Shown here one piece after another: positions 1 to 9,216 of a stretch of 64,000 nt of DNA. The DNA comes from an uncultured Alteromonadaceae bacterium (GTDB lineage: Bacteria; Pseudomonadota; Gammaproteobacteria; Enterobacterales; Alteromonadaceae): contig CANLWS010000011.1 of the NCBI GenBank assembly GCA_947494925.1, positions 1 to 64,000 of the forward strand. Direction: 5' to 3'. Below the pieces are notes generated by a model, which worked only from the letters and a program-made list of their open reading frames with translations, ran no database searches and was not told the origin of the DNA. Every line of letters begins with the position of its first letter. Position 1 is the first letter of the stretch. A program made the translations under genes and the position numbers.

Positions 1-71
1 GCTTCATTTTTTTGGGCTTATAAAAAGTCGAGGAATATCTTAGGCGACAACTAGATAGCCCAACTCAACTT

Positions 72-136
72 GCGCAAATATCACCTCAGAAATTAGCTCT
101 CGCTTCGCTCGGTATTTCGCTTCGGTGAATTTGCGC
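72..136. repeat. Imperfect inverted repeat upstream of pilV
   Basis: The arm gcgcaaatatcacc (72-85) pairs with ggtgaatttgcgc (124-136), leaving one unpaired base. The sequence between them holds two copies of cgcttcg. The structure could fold into a long hairpin in DNA or RNA. It is not followed by a T-run, so it is not an obvious terminator. The rest of 1-292 shows no coding region that I can support. Bases 137-292 probably hold the leader and promoter of the pilin operon, but I cannot place them. Confidence 0.45.
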
Positions 137-292
137 GGAGTCCAGATTTTCAGATTTAATACCTTTAGTTGGTTGCCGATAACCTATGCTGGATGATTAT
201 GCGTTACTTTATATTACAAGGTGCCAGATGTTGGCAATTGTCGGAATAGTCTAGACTTGAGATGGATTTGTTAGATTAGTATTGGAGATTGC

Positions 293-940
293 GTGTTAGA
301 AGGTCAGTTTATAACAAATCGTAACAGCAGATTTCACACCAGACAAAATGGTGTGGGTATGATTGAGGTGCTAATCACTTTATTCATCTTATCGATTGGT
401 TTGATGGGCGTCGCGTCGTTACAATTTATTAGTTCTCTTTCAAATTCTGATGCTTTAAATCGTTCACAGGCAGTTATGGTTGCACAGCAACTCAGTGAAA
501 GGCTGCGTGCTAACGCAGAAATGTCGCTGGTTGGGGATGGATTGGTAGTAAATAATGAATATTTCAACACTGATAACTATAACTTCAATAATCTTTCCTG
601 TTCCGGCGGTGGACAACCTTTTGCGTGCTTTTGTCTGGCACACCCAGGTTCGATTCCAGATTGTGGGGGCAACCAATGCAGTGCAGCGGAATTGGCTGTC
701 TACGACACTTATCAGACGAGTTGCTCAGCTGTATCAACTAACCCATCGGTTGAAGTTGGATTGAACTGTGATGATAACGATCCGCTAGATACCGATTCTT
801 GCAGTACAGGATCAAGACACAGCATTATTCTGTCCTGGCCGGTAGAAAATTGGCAAAACATTGATCGAATATTAAATGCTGATTGCAATGTGGGAAGAAC
901 CGATCCCCATGATTGTGTCATTGTGGATGTCACCCTATGA
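293..940 (+). CDS. pilV: Type IV pilus modification protein PilV (minor pilin)
   Basis: This is a minor pilin of the type IV pilus, expected to prime pilus assembly in the inner membrane with PilW, PilX, PilE and PilY1. The 215-residue product has a class III prepilin leader ending in Gly before MIEVLITLFILSIGLMG, with Glu at +5 of the processing site for PilD. The hydrophobic N-terminal helix follows. The C-terminal part is Cys-rich, which fits a disulfide-bonded globular head. The start is GTG, chosen because GGAG lies at 284-287, five bases upstream. The stop overlaps the pilW start (ATGA). The operon order V-W-X-Y1-E matches known minor pilin operons. A FimT/FimU-type gene is not visible and may lie before the window. 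Confidence 0.9.
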   Translation: MLEGQFITNRNSRFHTRQNGVGMIEVLITLFILSIGLMGVASLQFISSLSNSDALNRSQAVMVAQQLSERLRANAEMSLVGDGLVVNNEYFNTDNYNFNNLSCSGGGQPFACFCLAHPGSIPDCGGNQCSAAELAVYDTYQTSCSAVSTNPSVEVGLNCDDNDPLDTDSCSTGSRHSIILSWPVENWQNIDRILNADCNVGRTDPHDCVIVDVTL

Positions 941-1821
941 ATCGCAATTTTAAAAGACAAGGTGGCTTTAGCCTGATTGAGATAATGATCGCTCTGACAC
1001 TTGGGTTGATTATCGCTGGTGGCGTTGTTCAGGTAATGGTCAGCAATAGTGTGACGGAAAGATTAAACAGAGCCGTTGCGTCTGCTCAGGAGAGTGGGCG
1101 TTTTATTATTTCTCGGATGCGGACCGAATTATTAATGACCGGGCGTTATGATCCTCTTTCTCCGGTATTCAATCTTGATAATACTGATTCAGTAACAGAA
1201 GCAGCATTTGTGCAAAACCATCCAGTTCCATTGGCTGGTGATTTTGTTGCTGAATTAACCCTTGGAGCAGAACAGGGCGCCGATGGTGATAATGATATTC
1301 TGGTGGTTGGATTGCAGGCACAACGCGACTGTCGTGGTTTCAGACACGGATACGGCGAAGCACCTGCACCAACAAATGAGGAATTCTACGTAGTCAACGA
1401 ATATTTTGTTGATGGTACTACTCTTAAATGTCGGGGCTACGATGGGCGCGTGTTACGTGGACTAAAAGCCCCGGTCGCTGGTGCTGCTGGCGCTTATCCT
1501 ATACTCGATGATGTTGAAAGTTTTCAGGTTTTGTATGGTGTCACAAACAACACTGCTACAGGTAACAATTCAGGTCGACCTGTTCAGTTTGTTCCAGCAG
1601 ACGAATTGGCGAATATTATCCTAGACAACGGGCAAGTTGTGGCGATTCGAATAGCGATATTGGTAAAAGGTGATGGAGAAGTTTTGATTGAGCCTTCGCC
1701 CACATTCAAACTCCTCAATGAGGCGCCAATAAGCCCAAGTGAAAATCGTCTGTACAAACAATTTGAAACCACAATCACATTTCGAAATGTGAAGAATTTT
1801 ATGCGGAACAGAAAGATATGA
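937..1821 (+). CDS. pilW: Type IV pilus minor pilin PilW
   Basis: This is a minor pilin thought to form the pilus tip-priming complex with PilV, PilX and PilY1. The 294-residue protein begins MNRNFKRQGGFSLIEIMIAL, a short basic leader with the Gly-Phe prepilin peptidase site and Glu at +5. The mature protein has a long hydrophobic helix and a large soluble domain, as in the PilW family. The ATG at 937 overlaps the pilV stop and is preferred over an upstream in-frame alternative at 913, which would put eight residues (MCHCGCHP) ahead of the normal leader. Its stop overlaps the pilX start by ATGA, which suggests translational coupling. Confidence 0.92.
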   Translation: MNRNFKRQGGFSLIEIMIALTLGLIIAGGVVQVMVSNSVTERLNRAVASAQESGRFIISRMRTELLMTGRYDPLSPVFNLDNTDSVTEAAFVQNHPVPLAGDFVAELTLGAEQGADGDNDILVVGLQAQRDCRGFRHGYGEAPAPTNEEFYVVNEYFVDGTTLKCRGYDGRVLRGLKAPVAGAAGAYPILDDVESFQVLYGVTNNTATGNNSGRPVQFVPADELANIILDNGQVVAIRIAILVKGDGEVLIEPSPTFKLLNEAPISPSENRLYKQFETTITFRNVKNFMRNRKI

Positions 1822-2384
1822 AACAGCAAGGTTTGGTCATGGTTTTTGCACTTTTGGTGCTAATGAGTATCACTATATTAGGTGTTGCTTCCGTCTCATC
1901 CGGCTTAATGCAAAACAAGATGGCAGTATCAATGGAAAAACGTTCGTTAGCCTTTGATGCGGCTGAGGCAGCTATAGGGGGAGTGGTTTTTGAATCTGAA
2001 TCAGAAACTTTGTTATCAAACCCTGCCATTCTCGACCCACTTTCTGAAGCTCGTCAATTGCCTGCTATTGATTTGGCAGCTCAAAATTTAAATTGTCTTG
2101 ATAATGTAAATTGGACAAACCGCACAGTAACCACAGCGGGACTTGACGACTTAAACCAAAATACGGCAGCCGGCAATTATGACGATAACCCTGCCATGAC
2201 CAGTTGGTCACGAACCGCTTTTGTAAGAGAAAGAGCCTGTTTAGGTTCCAGTAATGTTATTGGTGGCAGCAATATTAGTTGTCACGTTTTTATGGTCAAA
2301 GGATGTGGCCAGTTAGCCGGCAGCGGATATATTGTTGCAAACACGCTTAACGCGTCTGTGTTTGCTCCAGCTGGACAGCAGTGA
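1818..2384 (+). CDS. pilX: Type IV pilus assembly protein PilX (minor pilin)
   Basis: This is the PilX-type minor pilin, 188 residues. It opens MKQQGLVMVFALLVLMSITI, where Gly5 is the processing residue. The Glu usually found at +5 is absent, as is common in PilX/GspK-type tip pilins. A segment typical of PilX N-terminal domains follows (SLAFDAAEAAIGG). Three Cys residues near the C-terminus suggest disulfide bonding. The start overlaps the pilW stop (ATGA). Its stop lies just before the pilY1 start, with the pilY1 ribosome site GAGGT at 2383-2387. Confidence 0.88.
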   Translation: MKQQGLVMVFALLVLMSITILGVASVSSGLMQNKMAVSMEKRSLAFDAAEAAIGGVVFESESETLLSNPAILDPLSEARQLPAIDLAAQNLNCLDNVNWTNRTVTTAGLDDLNQNTAAGNYDDNPAMTSWSRTAFVRERACLGSSNVIGGSNISCHVFMVKGCGQLAGSGYIVANTLNASVFAPAGQQ

Positions 2385-2394
2385 GGTAGTATCA

Positions 2395-5300
2395 ATGTTA
2401 TTTCGTAAATCTCTCGTCTCAGGTTTTTCTATATTGCTCAGCGCAATGATTTCAGCGACCGCGCTGGGTGATGATCTGGAAATCTATTTGGGCTCAGCAG
2501 ACCAGGCTGTAACCTATGATCCTAACGTGCTTTTTATTATGGATACGTCTGGCAGTATGACGGGTAAGGATGGGACAGGTGAATCAAGGATGTTGCGAGT
2601 GCAAAACGCACTGATCCAAACACTGAACTCTGTCACTAACGTTAACGCCGGGCTGATGCGATTTTCTGATTATGGTGGCCCCATTTTATACCCTATAAGG
2701 CCTATTGACGATCCTGTTGTACCTGAACTTATTGTACCTATTGGCGCCAGTTCAGATGATGCCCATGAAATAGATGGCATTGTCAATCTGGACAACAGTC
2801 ACATCGTATTTTCTCAAGGGAACAAAACTGTAACCTCGGGGCTTAGATACGATAATTTGAATATTCCTCGGGGCGCGACAATTACCAGCGCATTTATCCG
2901 CTTTACTTCAGATATAGCAAACACGTCTGCTACTACATTTAAAATAAATGCAGAGTTAACGGGTGATGCCACAACGTTTACAAACAGCAATAATGACTTG
3001 TCAGACAGACCAAGAACGTCGAGCGAAGTTTACTGGTCCAGTGAAAATGGATTCCCGGTGTCATCTGACACCATAGCCTCACCTTCGATAGTAGGTGTGT
3101 TGCAAGAAGTTGTAGACCAGAGCTCCTGGTGTGGTGGTAACGCGTTAAACATATTGATGGAGTCAGTAGCGACTTCTGATGCCACCGGCCGCCATGCTAA
3201 GTCATTTGAAGATGGTAATGGCGTTTCTCCGCAACTCGTTGTTGCTTACGATGACTCCACTGCAACAGGTTGTGTTAAGAAAAGGCTGACCTACCAAGTA
3301 AGCTCGCAAAGTAACAATGCAGAAGAAAAAAGCAATGGTTATCAATCAACAGGTTCGGAACTAACATTCCGTTCTGACAGCAATGCTTATATAGGTATGC
3401 GCTTCCGTAATATTGCTGTGCCTAAAGAAGCAACAATAACCGATGCCTATTTGATCTTTAATGCATATCAAAATGGTTCGGGATCTGCGTCTTTCAGGAT
3501 CTCAGCAGCCAATGAAGATGATCCCAGTAGCTTCTCCAGTTACCCAAGATATTTACTTCGAAATAAAGCTAAAACCTCTTCAGTAACCTGGTCGAATATC
3601 CCTACCTGGCTCAAGAATTCCAGCTATGAAAGCCCACAATTGAGCTCAGTGGTGCAGGAAGTGATAGATCGCCCAGGCTGGGAATCTGGCAACGAGTTAA
3701 TGTTAATTGTGTCGGATATGAGTGGTATCAGAGGTGCCTACACCTACCAAGGAAAACCCTCTGGTGCAGCTCAACTAGTCATTGAATATGAAGGTAATTC
3801 TGTTCCTGGCACTACAGCAACAGTGCGTGAACACCTTGTCAGTAAGGTCGGCGAGCTTAGTGCCAGTGGGTACACTCCTATCGTAGATACCTTACTGGAA
3901 GCAAGTAAATATTATGGTGGACTGAATGTTGACTATGGGTTGAAGCGTGGTACTGATTCTGTGGGTTCCACTGTTCGGAAAAATACCCGGGTCAGTCACA
4001 GACTTTCCTACACAGGTGCCAATTCAGTCTTGCCGTCAGGTTGTGATCTTACAGATTTGAGTTCATCTAATTGCATTCAGGAATACATTCCGTCAGGTGC
4101 TCAGTACATTACGCCTATAACGGACAAACAGTGTCAGACCAATAACCACATCGTTTTATTGTCGGACGGACAAGCAAATAACAATCACAGTGTCAGTAAA
4201 ATTGAAGCGTTACTCGGCAACTGCAGTGGAAGCGGTGGTGAAAAATGTGGATTGGATTTAGCCAGAAATATTGGTGATACAGGTGATTCCTATATTGATA
4301 GTCGCATTGTTACACACACCATTGGTTTTGCTGCCAATGACGCCGCCAATAACTTTTTGAATCAGATTGCCTTGCAGGGTGGTGGTGGATTCTATCGTGC
4401 GGACAATTCTGCGGATCTGGTGACTGCTTTTCAACAAATACTTAAAACGGTGAAGGATGTTAACGCGACTTTTGTCTCCCCAGGTGTGGCAGTTAACCAG
4501 CTCAATCGTCTGACTCATAACGACGAGCTGTATTTCGCTTTGTTTAAGCCTGCTGAAGGGACTATTTGGCCGGGCAATCTGAAAAAGTACAAGATTGATG
4601 GTGATCAGATCCTGGACAAGAACAATCAACCTGCAGTAGATGAAGGGACCGGATTCTTTAAAGAAGGTGCTCATAGTTATTGGTCAACTTTGGAAGATGG
4701 TAATGATGTGCGAGAGGGTGGCGCAGCGAGCAAATTCGATCTGACTCGAAACATGTATTTCTTTAATGGTGCAGGTAACATTACAACGAATGAAAATCGT
4801 CTGCATGAAAGTAATGACAACATTTCAGTAGCTGACTTGGCGCTAACAGACGTTGGTGACAGTGAAACGGTTCGGGATATTGTTCTGAAGTGGGCCAGAG
4901 GGGTCGACGTGCGTGATGAAGATGCAGATGGCTCAACCACAGACGTTCGATTGCAGATGGGTGACCCAATCCACTCGCAGCCGGTAATTGTTAACTATTC
5001 GGCCACGGATAGTGCCATTTTAGTTGCTACTAATCATGGATTCCTGCATTCCTTCAACCCAGAAAATGGTGAAGAAAACTTTGCCGTCATACCCAAAGAG
5101 TTGATGAACAATATGTATGACCTTTATCAGGACGGGTCCACCTTGTCACACATCTATGGCCTGGATGGAGATATGGTACTGCGTGAGGTGGATGACTCAA
5201 CCAAGTATTTGTATGTGGGTATGCGTCGTGGTGGCAATAATTATTATGTTTTTGATATTTCAGACAAAACATCACCTGATTTAGTCTTTAAAATACAAGG

Positions 5301-6468
5301 TGGAACAGCTGGGTATGAAAAGCTCGGGCAAACCTGGTCCAGACCAACTATTACCAAAATGCGTTTGGGTGGCACGACAAGAAATGTCATGATTTTTGGT
5401 GGTGGTTATGACGAAGATCAAGACAACAATCTGACGCGCAGTGAAGATAATGAAGGTAATGCAGTGTATATCGCTGATGCCAACACCGGCGAACTATTGT
5501 GGTCAGCAAGTAATTCAGATGCCAGTATGATTGTGCCTGAAATGAAATACAGCGTACCAGCTCGTGTATCGGTTATTGACAGAGAAGGTGACGGATTTGC
5601 GGATCACCTATATGTGGTTGACATGGGCGGCCAGATATTCAGACTTGATGTGAATAACAGCGGAACCGGTGACCCTATTACCGGCGGCTTGCTGGCAGAT
5701 TTTGGTGGGGAATCAGAACAAGACAATCGTCGATTCTTCTATGGTCCTGATGTCTCGGAGATCAGTCTTGCTGAAGAGCATTATTATGCTGTGGCAGTGG
5801 GTTCCGGTTACCGTGCGCATCCATTGGATACAAGAATTAATGATCATTTCTACATGATCAAAGACTATGGCGTATTCCAGTTGGATGAAGATAATAATTA
5901 TAGTTTGCCATCCACAGCGCTGACAATCAGTGACATGTACGATGCTACTAATCACCTACTGACGTCAACTGACAGTGGTGAGCGTGAAATCGAGAACACG
6001 GCTTTTGCTGAACGCGATGGTTGGCTGATTAAATTAGGCTCTGGTGGTGAGAAAGTTCTGGCTTCACCACTTATTATCAACTACCAATTGTTCTTTACCA
6101 CCTATTTGCCCAGTACTGCAAGCGATAGTCTATGCGCGCCTCCTACTGGAAATAGTCGAGCTTACCTGGTGGAATTAGTAAACGGTAACGCCGTGGCTGA
6201 CCTCGATCAGAATGGAGAACTTAAGCACGAAGACAGGTATGCGCAATTGCGCCAGACGGGGATTGCACCAGAAACCAAAATCCTGATTGAAGACATTATT
6301 AAGCCAGTGGTTTGTCTGGGAACAGAATGTACATCAGCTGTTATTGAGGTTGACGAAAATGGCAATGCTGTCGCTTGTGGGACAGAATTTGAATGTTTGG
6401 CTGAAAACATCTATGGTCGTTTTGAACGGGTCCAGAAGAGTAGCTGGAAAACCGAAATTGAACGCTAG
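2395..6468 (+). CDS. pilY1: PilY1-type pilus tip adhesin with VWA and inserted beta-domains
   Basis: This is a PilY1-family tip-associated protein of 1357 residues that would act in pilus extension, adhesion and surface sensing. It has a signal peptide (to about residue 25). A von Willebrand A fold follows, with the MIDAS start DTSGSM at 50-55. The C-terminal PilY1 beta-propeller contains repeated blade motifs, and an acidic loop rich in D and N (about 5410-5460) resembles the family's Ca-binding region. Two related beta-rich segments (about residues 127-285 and 298-468) sit inside the VWA region; both contain a Q-E-V-x-D-x-x-x-W-x-x-G-N motif. Start: ATG with GAGGT seven bases upstream, which removes 21 upstream in-frame codons. 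pilE follows after 22 bases. Confidence 0.9.
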   Translation: MLFRKSLVSGFSILLSAMISATALGDDLEIYLGSADQAVTYDPNVLFIMDTSGSMTGKDGTGESRMLRVQNALIQTLNSVTNVNAGLMRFSDYGGPILYPIRPIDDPVVPELIVPIGASSDDAHEIDGIVNLDNSHIVFSQGNKTVTSGLRYDNLNIPRGATITSAFIRFTSDIANTSATTFKINAELTGDATTFTNSNNDLSDRPRTSSEVYWSSENGFPVSSDTIASPSIVGVLQEVVDQSSWCGGNALNILMESVATSDATGRHAKSFEDGNGVSPQLVVAYDDSTATGCVKKRLTYQVSSQSNNAEEKSNGYQSTGSELTFRSDSNAYIGMRFRNIAVPKEATITDAYLIFNAYQNGSGSASFRISAANEDDPSSFSSYPRYLLRNKAKTSSVTWSNIPTWLKNSSYESPQLSSVVQEVIDRPGWESGNELMLIVSDMSGIRGAYTYQGKPSGAAQLVIEYEGNSVPGTTATVREHLVSKVGELSASGYTPIVDTLLEASKYYGGLNVDYGLKRGTDSVGSTVRKNTRVSHRLSYTGANSVLPSGCDLTDLSSSNCIQEYIPSGAQYITPITDKQCQTNNHIVLLSDGQANNNHSVSKIEALLGNCSGSGGEKCGLDLARNIGDTGDSYIDSRIVTHTIGFAANDAANNFLNQIALQGGGGFYRADNSADLVTAFQQILKTVKDVNATFVSPGVAVNQLNRLTHNDELYFALFKPAEGTIWPGNLKKYKIDGDQILDKNNQPAVDEGTGFFKEGAHSYWSTLEDGNDVREGGAASKFDLTRNMYFFNGAGNITTNENRLHESNDNISVADLALTDVGDSETVRDIVLKWARGVDVRDEDADGSTTDVRLQMGDPIHSQPVIVNYSATDSAILVATNHGFLHSFNPENGEENFAVIPKELMNNMYDLYQDGSTLSHIYGLDGDMVLREVDDSTKYLYVGMRRGGNNYYVFDISDKTSPDLVFKIQGGTAGYEKLGQTWSRPTITKMRLGGTTRNVMIFGGGYDEDQDNNLTRSEDNEGNAVYIADANTGELLWSASNSDASMIVPEMKYSVPARVSVIDREGDGFADHLYVVDMGGQIFRLDVNNSGTGDPITGGLLADFGGESEQDNRRFFYGPDVSEISLAEEHYYAVAVGSGYRAHPLDTRINDHFYMIKDYGVFQLDEDNNYSLPSTALTISDMYDATNHLLTSTDSGEREIENTAFAERDGWLIKLGSGGEKVLASPLIINYQLFFTTYLPSTASDSLCAPPTGNSRAYLVELVNGNAVADLDQNGELKHEDRYAQLRQTGIAPETKILIEDIIKPVVCLGTECTSAVIEVDENGNAVACGTEFECLAENIYGRFERVQKSSWKTEIER

Positions 6469-6490
6469 GAATCAGTTAATGAGGACACAA

Positions 6491-6970
6491 ATGAAACACC
6501 TGAATTTGAAAAAAGGTGAACGTGGTTTTACCTTAATCGAACTCATGATCGTGGTGGCCATAGTCGGGGTAATTGCTGCAGTAGCTTATCCCAGCTATCA
6601 AGGATTCTTAAAAGGAAGTAACCGTAGTGTTGCGCAGGCAGATTTGATGGCCTTCGCAACCGCGCTGGAAAGGCACAAAGCCGCTAATTTCACCTATTCG
6701 GGCGCAGCACAGGGTGGTGCAGACACGGGAAAACCAGAAATTTTCATGACTCATTCACCTGCCAGTGAGCCTATCGCAAACAAACGTTATGACTTGACTA
6801 TTGACGTTGTTGCCGCCAATGGCAACTCTTACGTTATTAAAGCGAGTCCGGTGTCGGGTACTCCTCAAGCAGGTGATGGTGCGCTTTATCTTTATAGTGA
6901 TGGACGCAAAGCTTGGGATAAAAATAGTAACGGTGCAATAGTAGCCGGTGAGTTTTGCTGGAGTTGCTAG
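6491..6970 (+). CDS. pilE: Type IV pilin / PilE-like minor pilin
   Basis: This is a type IV pilin-like protein of 159 residues. It has a prepilin leader ending ERG before FTLIELMIVVAIVGVIAAVAYPSYQ, which is the canonical N-methylated Phe with Glu5 and helix. A short globular domain ends in Cys-Trp-Ser-Cys, close to the usual C-terminal disulfide loop position. It is the last gene of the pilVWXY1E operon, where PilE is treated as a minor pilin. The ATG at 6491 is chosen because GAGGA at 6481-6485 precedes it and the leader length is normal. Upstream in-frame codons read through pilY1 and are not expected to be used. It could also be called a PilA-like pilin, but context favours PilE. Confidence 0.88.
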   Translation: MKHLNLKKGERGFTLIELMIVVAIVGVIAAVAYPSYQGFLKGSNRSVAQADLMAFATALERHKAANFTYSGAAQGGADTGKPEIFMTHSPASEPIANKRYDLTIDVVAANGNSYVIKASPVSGTPQAGDGALYLYSDGRKAWDKNSNGAIVAGEFCWSC

Positions 6971-7097
6971 GTCCTAAACTGTTTGCCACAATCACTGTGT
7001 ATGCGAAAATGATGATGAAGAGCGAATCAACCAGTTGAAGGTTCAAGAATTAAAATCCGCCTCTGTATTGAAGCGGAAGAATTAATCTAGATTGTTG

Positions 7098-7113
7098 GGA
7101 GTATTTTTACTCC
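7098..7113. terminator. Small hairpin between convergent genes (weak)
   Basis: GGAGTA and TACTCC form a six-base stem around TTTT. It lies in the 249-base gap between the convergent pilE and the coiled-coil gene. There is no following T-run on either strand, so its role as a terminator is uncertain. Confidence 0.25.
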
Positions 7114-7219
7114 AACTGGATTGGAAGGCAATTGTATAGAGTAACTATTCCCTGGGTTTTTACTCTGGGGAGCAAAACAAAACTCCAGAACGGCGTGTTT
7201 GTATGGTTAACGGTCCTGG

Positions 7220-8017
7220 TTACTGACTGCCTGAAGCAGATGCACTAGGAGTGCCACCAACCGAAGGTGCAGCTGGTCGTTTAGCTACTGGAACTGTGCG
7301 TCGCCATTTTTCCAGATCAGCAATTTTCCGGGACACATCATTATTCACCCGCTCTATCGCAGTCAGTTTTGACTGTAAATCTTCAATCTCCTGCTTCAGG
7401 CCATTTGAGCTCAGTGCTACTTCTTGCAAGGATCTGCTGAGTTCCGAGTTGCTAGCATTTACACCGTCAACTTGTTCCTGAAGCACTGCCATATTTGTCG
7501 TACTGGAAATCACATCAGATTGCAGTGCTGACAGGTTTTTAGCGAGGTTTACTCCCTGTACGTCGATTTTCTTATCCAAGTCTTTTATCTCGGACTGATT
7601 TTTTCGCCATGCAGAGGCCCAGAGTTTGTCCATCTCATCCCACAGAGTGTCAGTTTTTTCACTTAACTCAGTGACCTTTACTTGCAGAGCAACCGCAGAT
7701 TGATCCAGTTCCTCACCGGTAGCCGACAAGCGTCTCTCCAACTCAAGAATACGACCTTCAGCATCGGCAATTATATTGTCTTGTAATCGTTTCTGTTCAT
7801 ATAACCAATAGCTTGCACCTGCAGCGCCGGCCGCAATTAAAAACACCAGAAAGACCAGAAAAAAGGATGCGCCCGATTTTGTAGGCTGGCTTTCACTAGC
7901 ACTTGCAGGGGCTGTTCCTTTGCCATTGCCTTGTTTACGCGAACGTTGAAAGGCCTCTCTATCTTCTTTTTCCAATACTATCTTTGGAATTTCGTTATCA
8001 AACTTTTCGTTAGACAT
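7220..8017 (-). CDS. Single-pass membrane protein with periplasmic coiled coil
   Basis: The function is not recognised. The 265-residue product has a charged cytoplasmic N-terminus (about residues 1-50), one hydrophobic segment (about 52-72, FFLVFLVFLIAAGAAGASYW) and a long region with heptad-like Leu/Val spacing (about 75-240). The tail is rich in Ala, Ser, Pro and Gly. This is the architecture of an anchored coiled-coil spacer protein; similar proteins in Alteromonadales are often loosely labelled as ATPases, but no nucleotide-binding motif is present here. An AGAGAAAG ribosome site precedes the ATG. It is convergent with pilE and transcribed alone. Confidence 0.75.
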   Translation of the reverse strand: MSNEKFDNEIPKIVLEKEDREAFQRSRKQGNGKGTAPASASESQPTKSGASFFLVFLVFLIAAGAAGASYWLYEQKRLQDNIIADAEGRILELERRLSATGEELDQSAVALQVKVTELSEKTDTLWDEMDKLWASAWRKNQSEIKDLDKKIDVQGVNLAKNLSALQSDVISSTTNMAVLQEQVDGVNASNSELSRSLQEVALSSNGLKQEIEDLQSKLTAIERVNNDVSRKIADLEKWRRTVPVAKRPAAPSVGGTPSASASGSQ

Positions 8018-8453
8018 ACTTTCTCTTAAAACCGGTTAAGGGGCGCAACTTTGCTTGTGTATTTATGGGGCGATCAGAAGGAAAACAAGTCGATTTCGGA
8101 TGGACCGACGGATTATCTGACTCTTCACCACATACGTTGATTTTATTTTAACCGCGATGTTAGCCTTTTTCTTAGCCCGATGCCAATCAGGTTGTCGATA
8201 GTTAGCCCGATTATCAAGCTGTAGTGTCGGGCGGCACAGAGAGACATCAATCGCACTGGAGGGATAATCAATTACCAATTAAGTTAACGCGGTTAAATAT
8301 TGTGCGGTTAAGTCTGCTGTATTGCACAGGGAAAGTCGCAATTATACCTGCCAGATCAAGTTAGCGGATTGGTATAAAATGATTCATCAACTGCTGATAG
8401 GGACTATAGGCGTCACTCTCCTGACTACAAATTAGCCGACCATCCTGAACTGG
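8018..8453. other. Non-coding gap of about 436 bases
   Basis: No coding region with a credible start or codon pattern is seen here. The stretch should hold the promoter of the coiled-coil gene (near its 8017 end) and the end of the Cys-rich protein operon. Two copies of gcggttaa occur around 8289-8327. No clear hairpin with a T-run was found. Confidence 0.4.
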
Positions 8454-8840
8454 TCAGTCACCTAGCATATCACGTAATTTCTGCTCGGCGATTTCTGCGG
8501 GGGTGAGAGGCTTTTGTGCATCACTTGCTGTTTGGATTTCTTCAACAGGATCGCCAAACAGTTCTGCCAGTCTGGCTTTGGCATCCTGAGCTTTTTTCAG
8601 GTCTTTTTGAACGAATACATTGTTTGCTGGAGAGAAGTAATCGCAAAAATTGGCTTTCTCCGTATCGCTTTGATCTTCGGCGCGATCTTCACGGCAAAAG
8701 CCCTTGTTATCAAGATGAATGCACATTTTGCAGACGTGCTGATCAGCACGGCACTGGGGGCATTCTTCTCGTCTGGACATGGGCAGAATGACGTCTTTTA
8801 ATTCTGCGCCACACTGCCAGCAGTCAAATGATTCTGCCAT
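8454..8840 (-). CDS. Small Cys-rich, probably metal-binding protein
   Basis: The exact family is not recognised. The 128-residue product starts with two CxxC pairs (CWQC at 8-11 and CPQC), followed by CKMC and single Cys residues (GFCRED, ANFCDYF). This pattern strongly suggests zinc or iron-sulfur binding. The C-terminal half is helical and charged. It is a good match to small hypothetical proteins widespread in marine gammaproteobacteria. GAGGAT lies just upstream of the ATG. The gene follows the VOC gene by 22 bases on the same strand, so co-transcription with the VOC and DUF4199 genes is likely. Confidence 0.75.
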   Translation of the reverse strand: MAESFDCWQCGAELKDVILPMSRREECPQCRADQHVCKMCIHLDNKGFCREDRAEDQSDTEKANFCDYFSPANNVFVQKDLKKAQDAKARLAELFGDPVEEIQTASDAQKPLTPAEIAEQKLRDMLGD

Positions 8841-8862
8841 CTTTATCCTCGGTCAACAGACC

Positions 8863-9204
8863 CTAGCCACTATGTTGGTCAAACATGATCACATTACCAT
8901 CAGGATCCTTAAAAATAAAATGTGTTGGCCCTGAATCTCCTGACGTTTTTGTTTCAATTTCAACTCCTTGTTCAAGCAGGCGTTTTTCAATGGCTCTGGC
9001 ATCGCCAGGATTAAACGTCATAATGTTGTGCTCAAACATATCCTGAAAGATTCCGATAACCACAGTGTCGTTTTGCAGGATCAGCCACTTGTCTTCCACC
9101 GAACCACAGCCATCCAGAGCTTTGAAGCCCATGCTTTCATAAAATACTTTGGATTTAGCGATATCCTTTACTGCCAGGCTGACTGAAAATTGTCCGAGTT
9201 CCAT
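8863..9204 (-). CDS. VOC-family (glyoxalase/bleomycin-resistance) protein
   Basis: This is a 113-residue single-domain vicinal-oxygen-chelate protein. It has the usual opening (FSVSLAVKDIAKSKVFYESMGF) and the closing motif FIFKDPDGNVIMFDQHSG, where DPDGN is characteristic. Members bind a divalent metal and act on varied substrates, or bind drugs, so the substrate cannot be named. AGAGGA precedes the ATG. It lies 12 bases after the DUF4199 gene and 22 before the Cys-rich gene, forming a probable three-gene operon. Confidence 0.85.
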   Translation of the reverse strand: MELGQFSVSLAVKDIAKSKVFYESMGFKALDGCGSVEDKWLILQNDTVVIGIFQDMFEHNIMTFNPGDARAIEKRLLEQGVEIETKTSGDSGPTHFIFKDPDGNVIMFDQHSG

Positions 9205-9216
9205 ACTGTTATCCTC

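Noticed and set aside
646-656. tRNA-like T-loop sequence GGTTCGATTCC
   Set aside because: It lies inside the pilV reading frame, with no matching acceptor, D or anticodon arms nearby. It is a chance match.
4258-4674. Open frame of 138 codons on the minus strand inside pilY1
   Set aside because: pilY1 shows conserved family motifs across the same bases, and the antisense frame has no ribosome site or domain.
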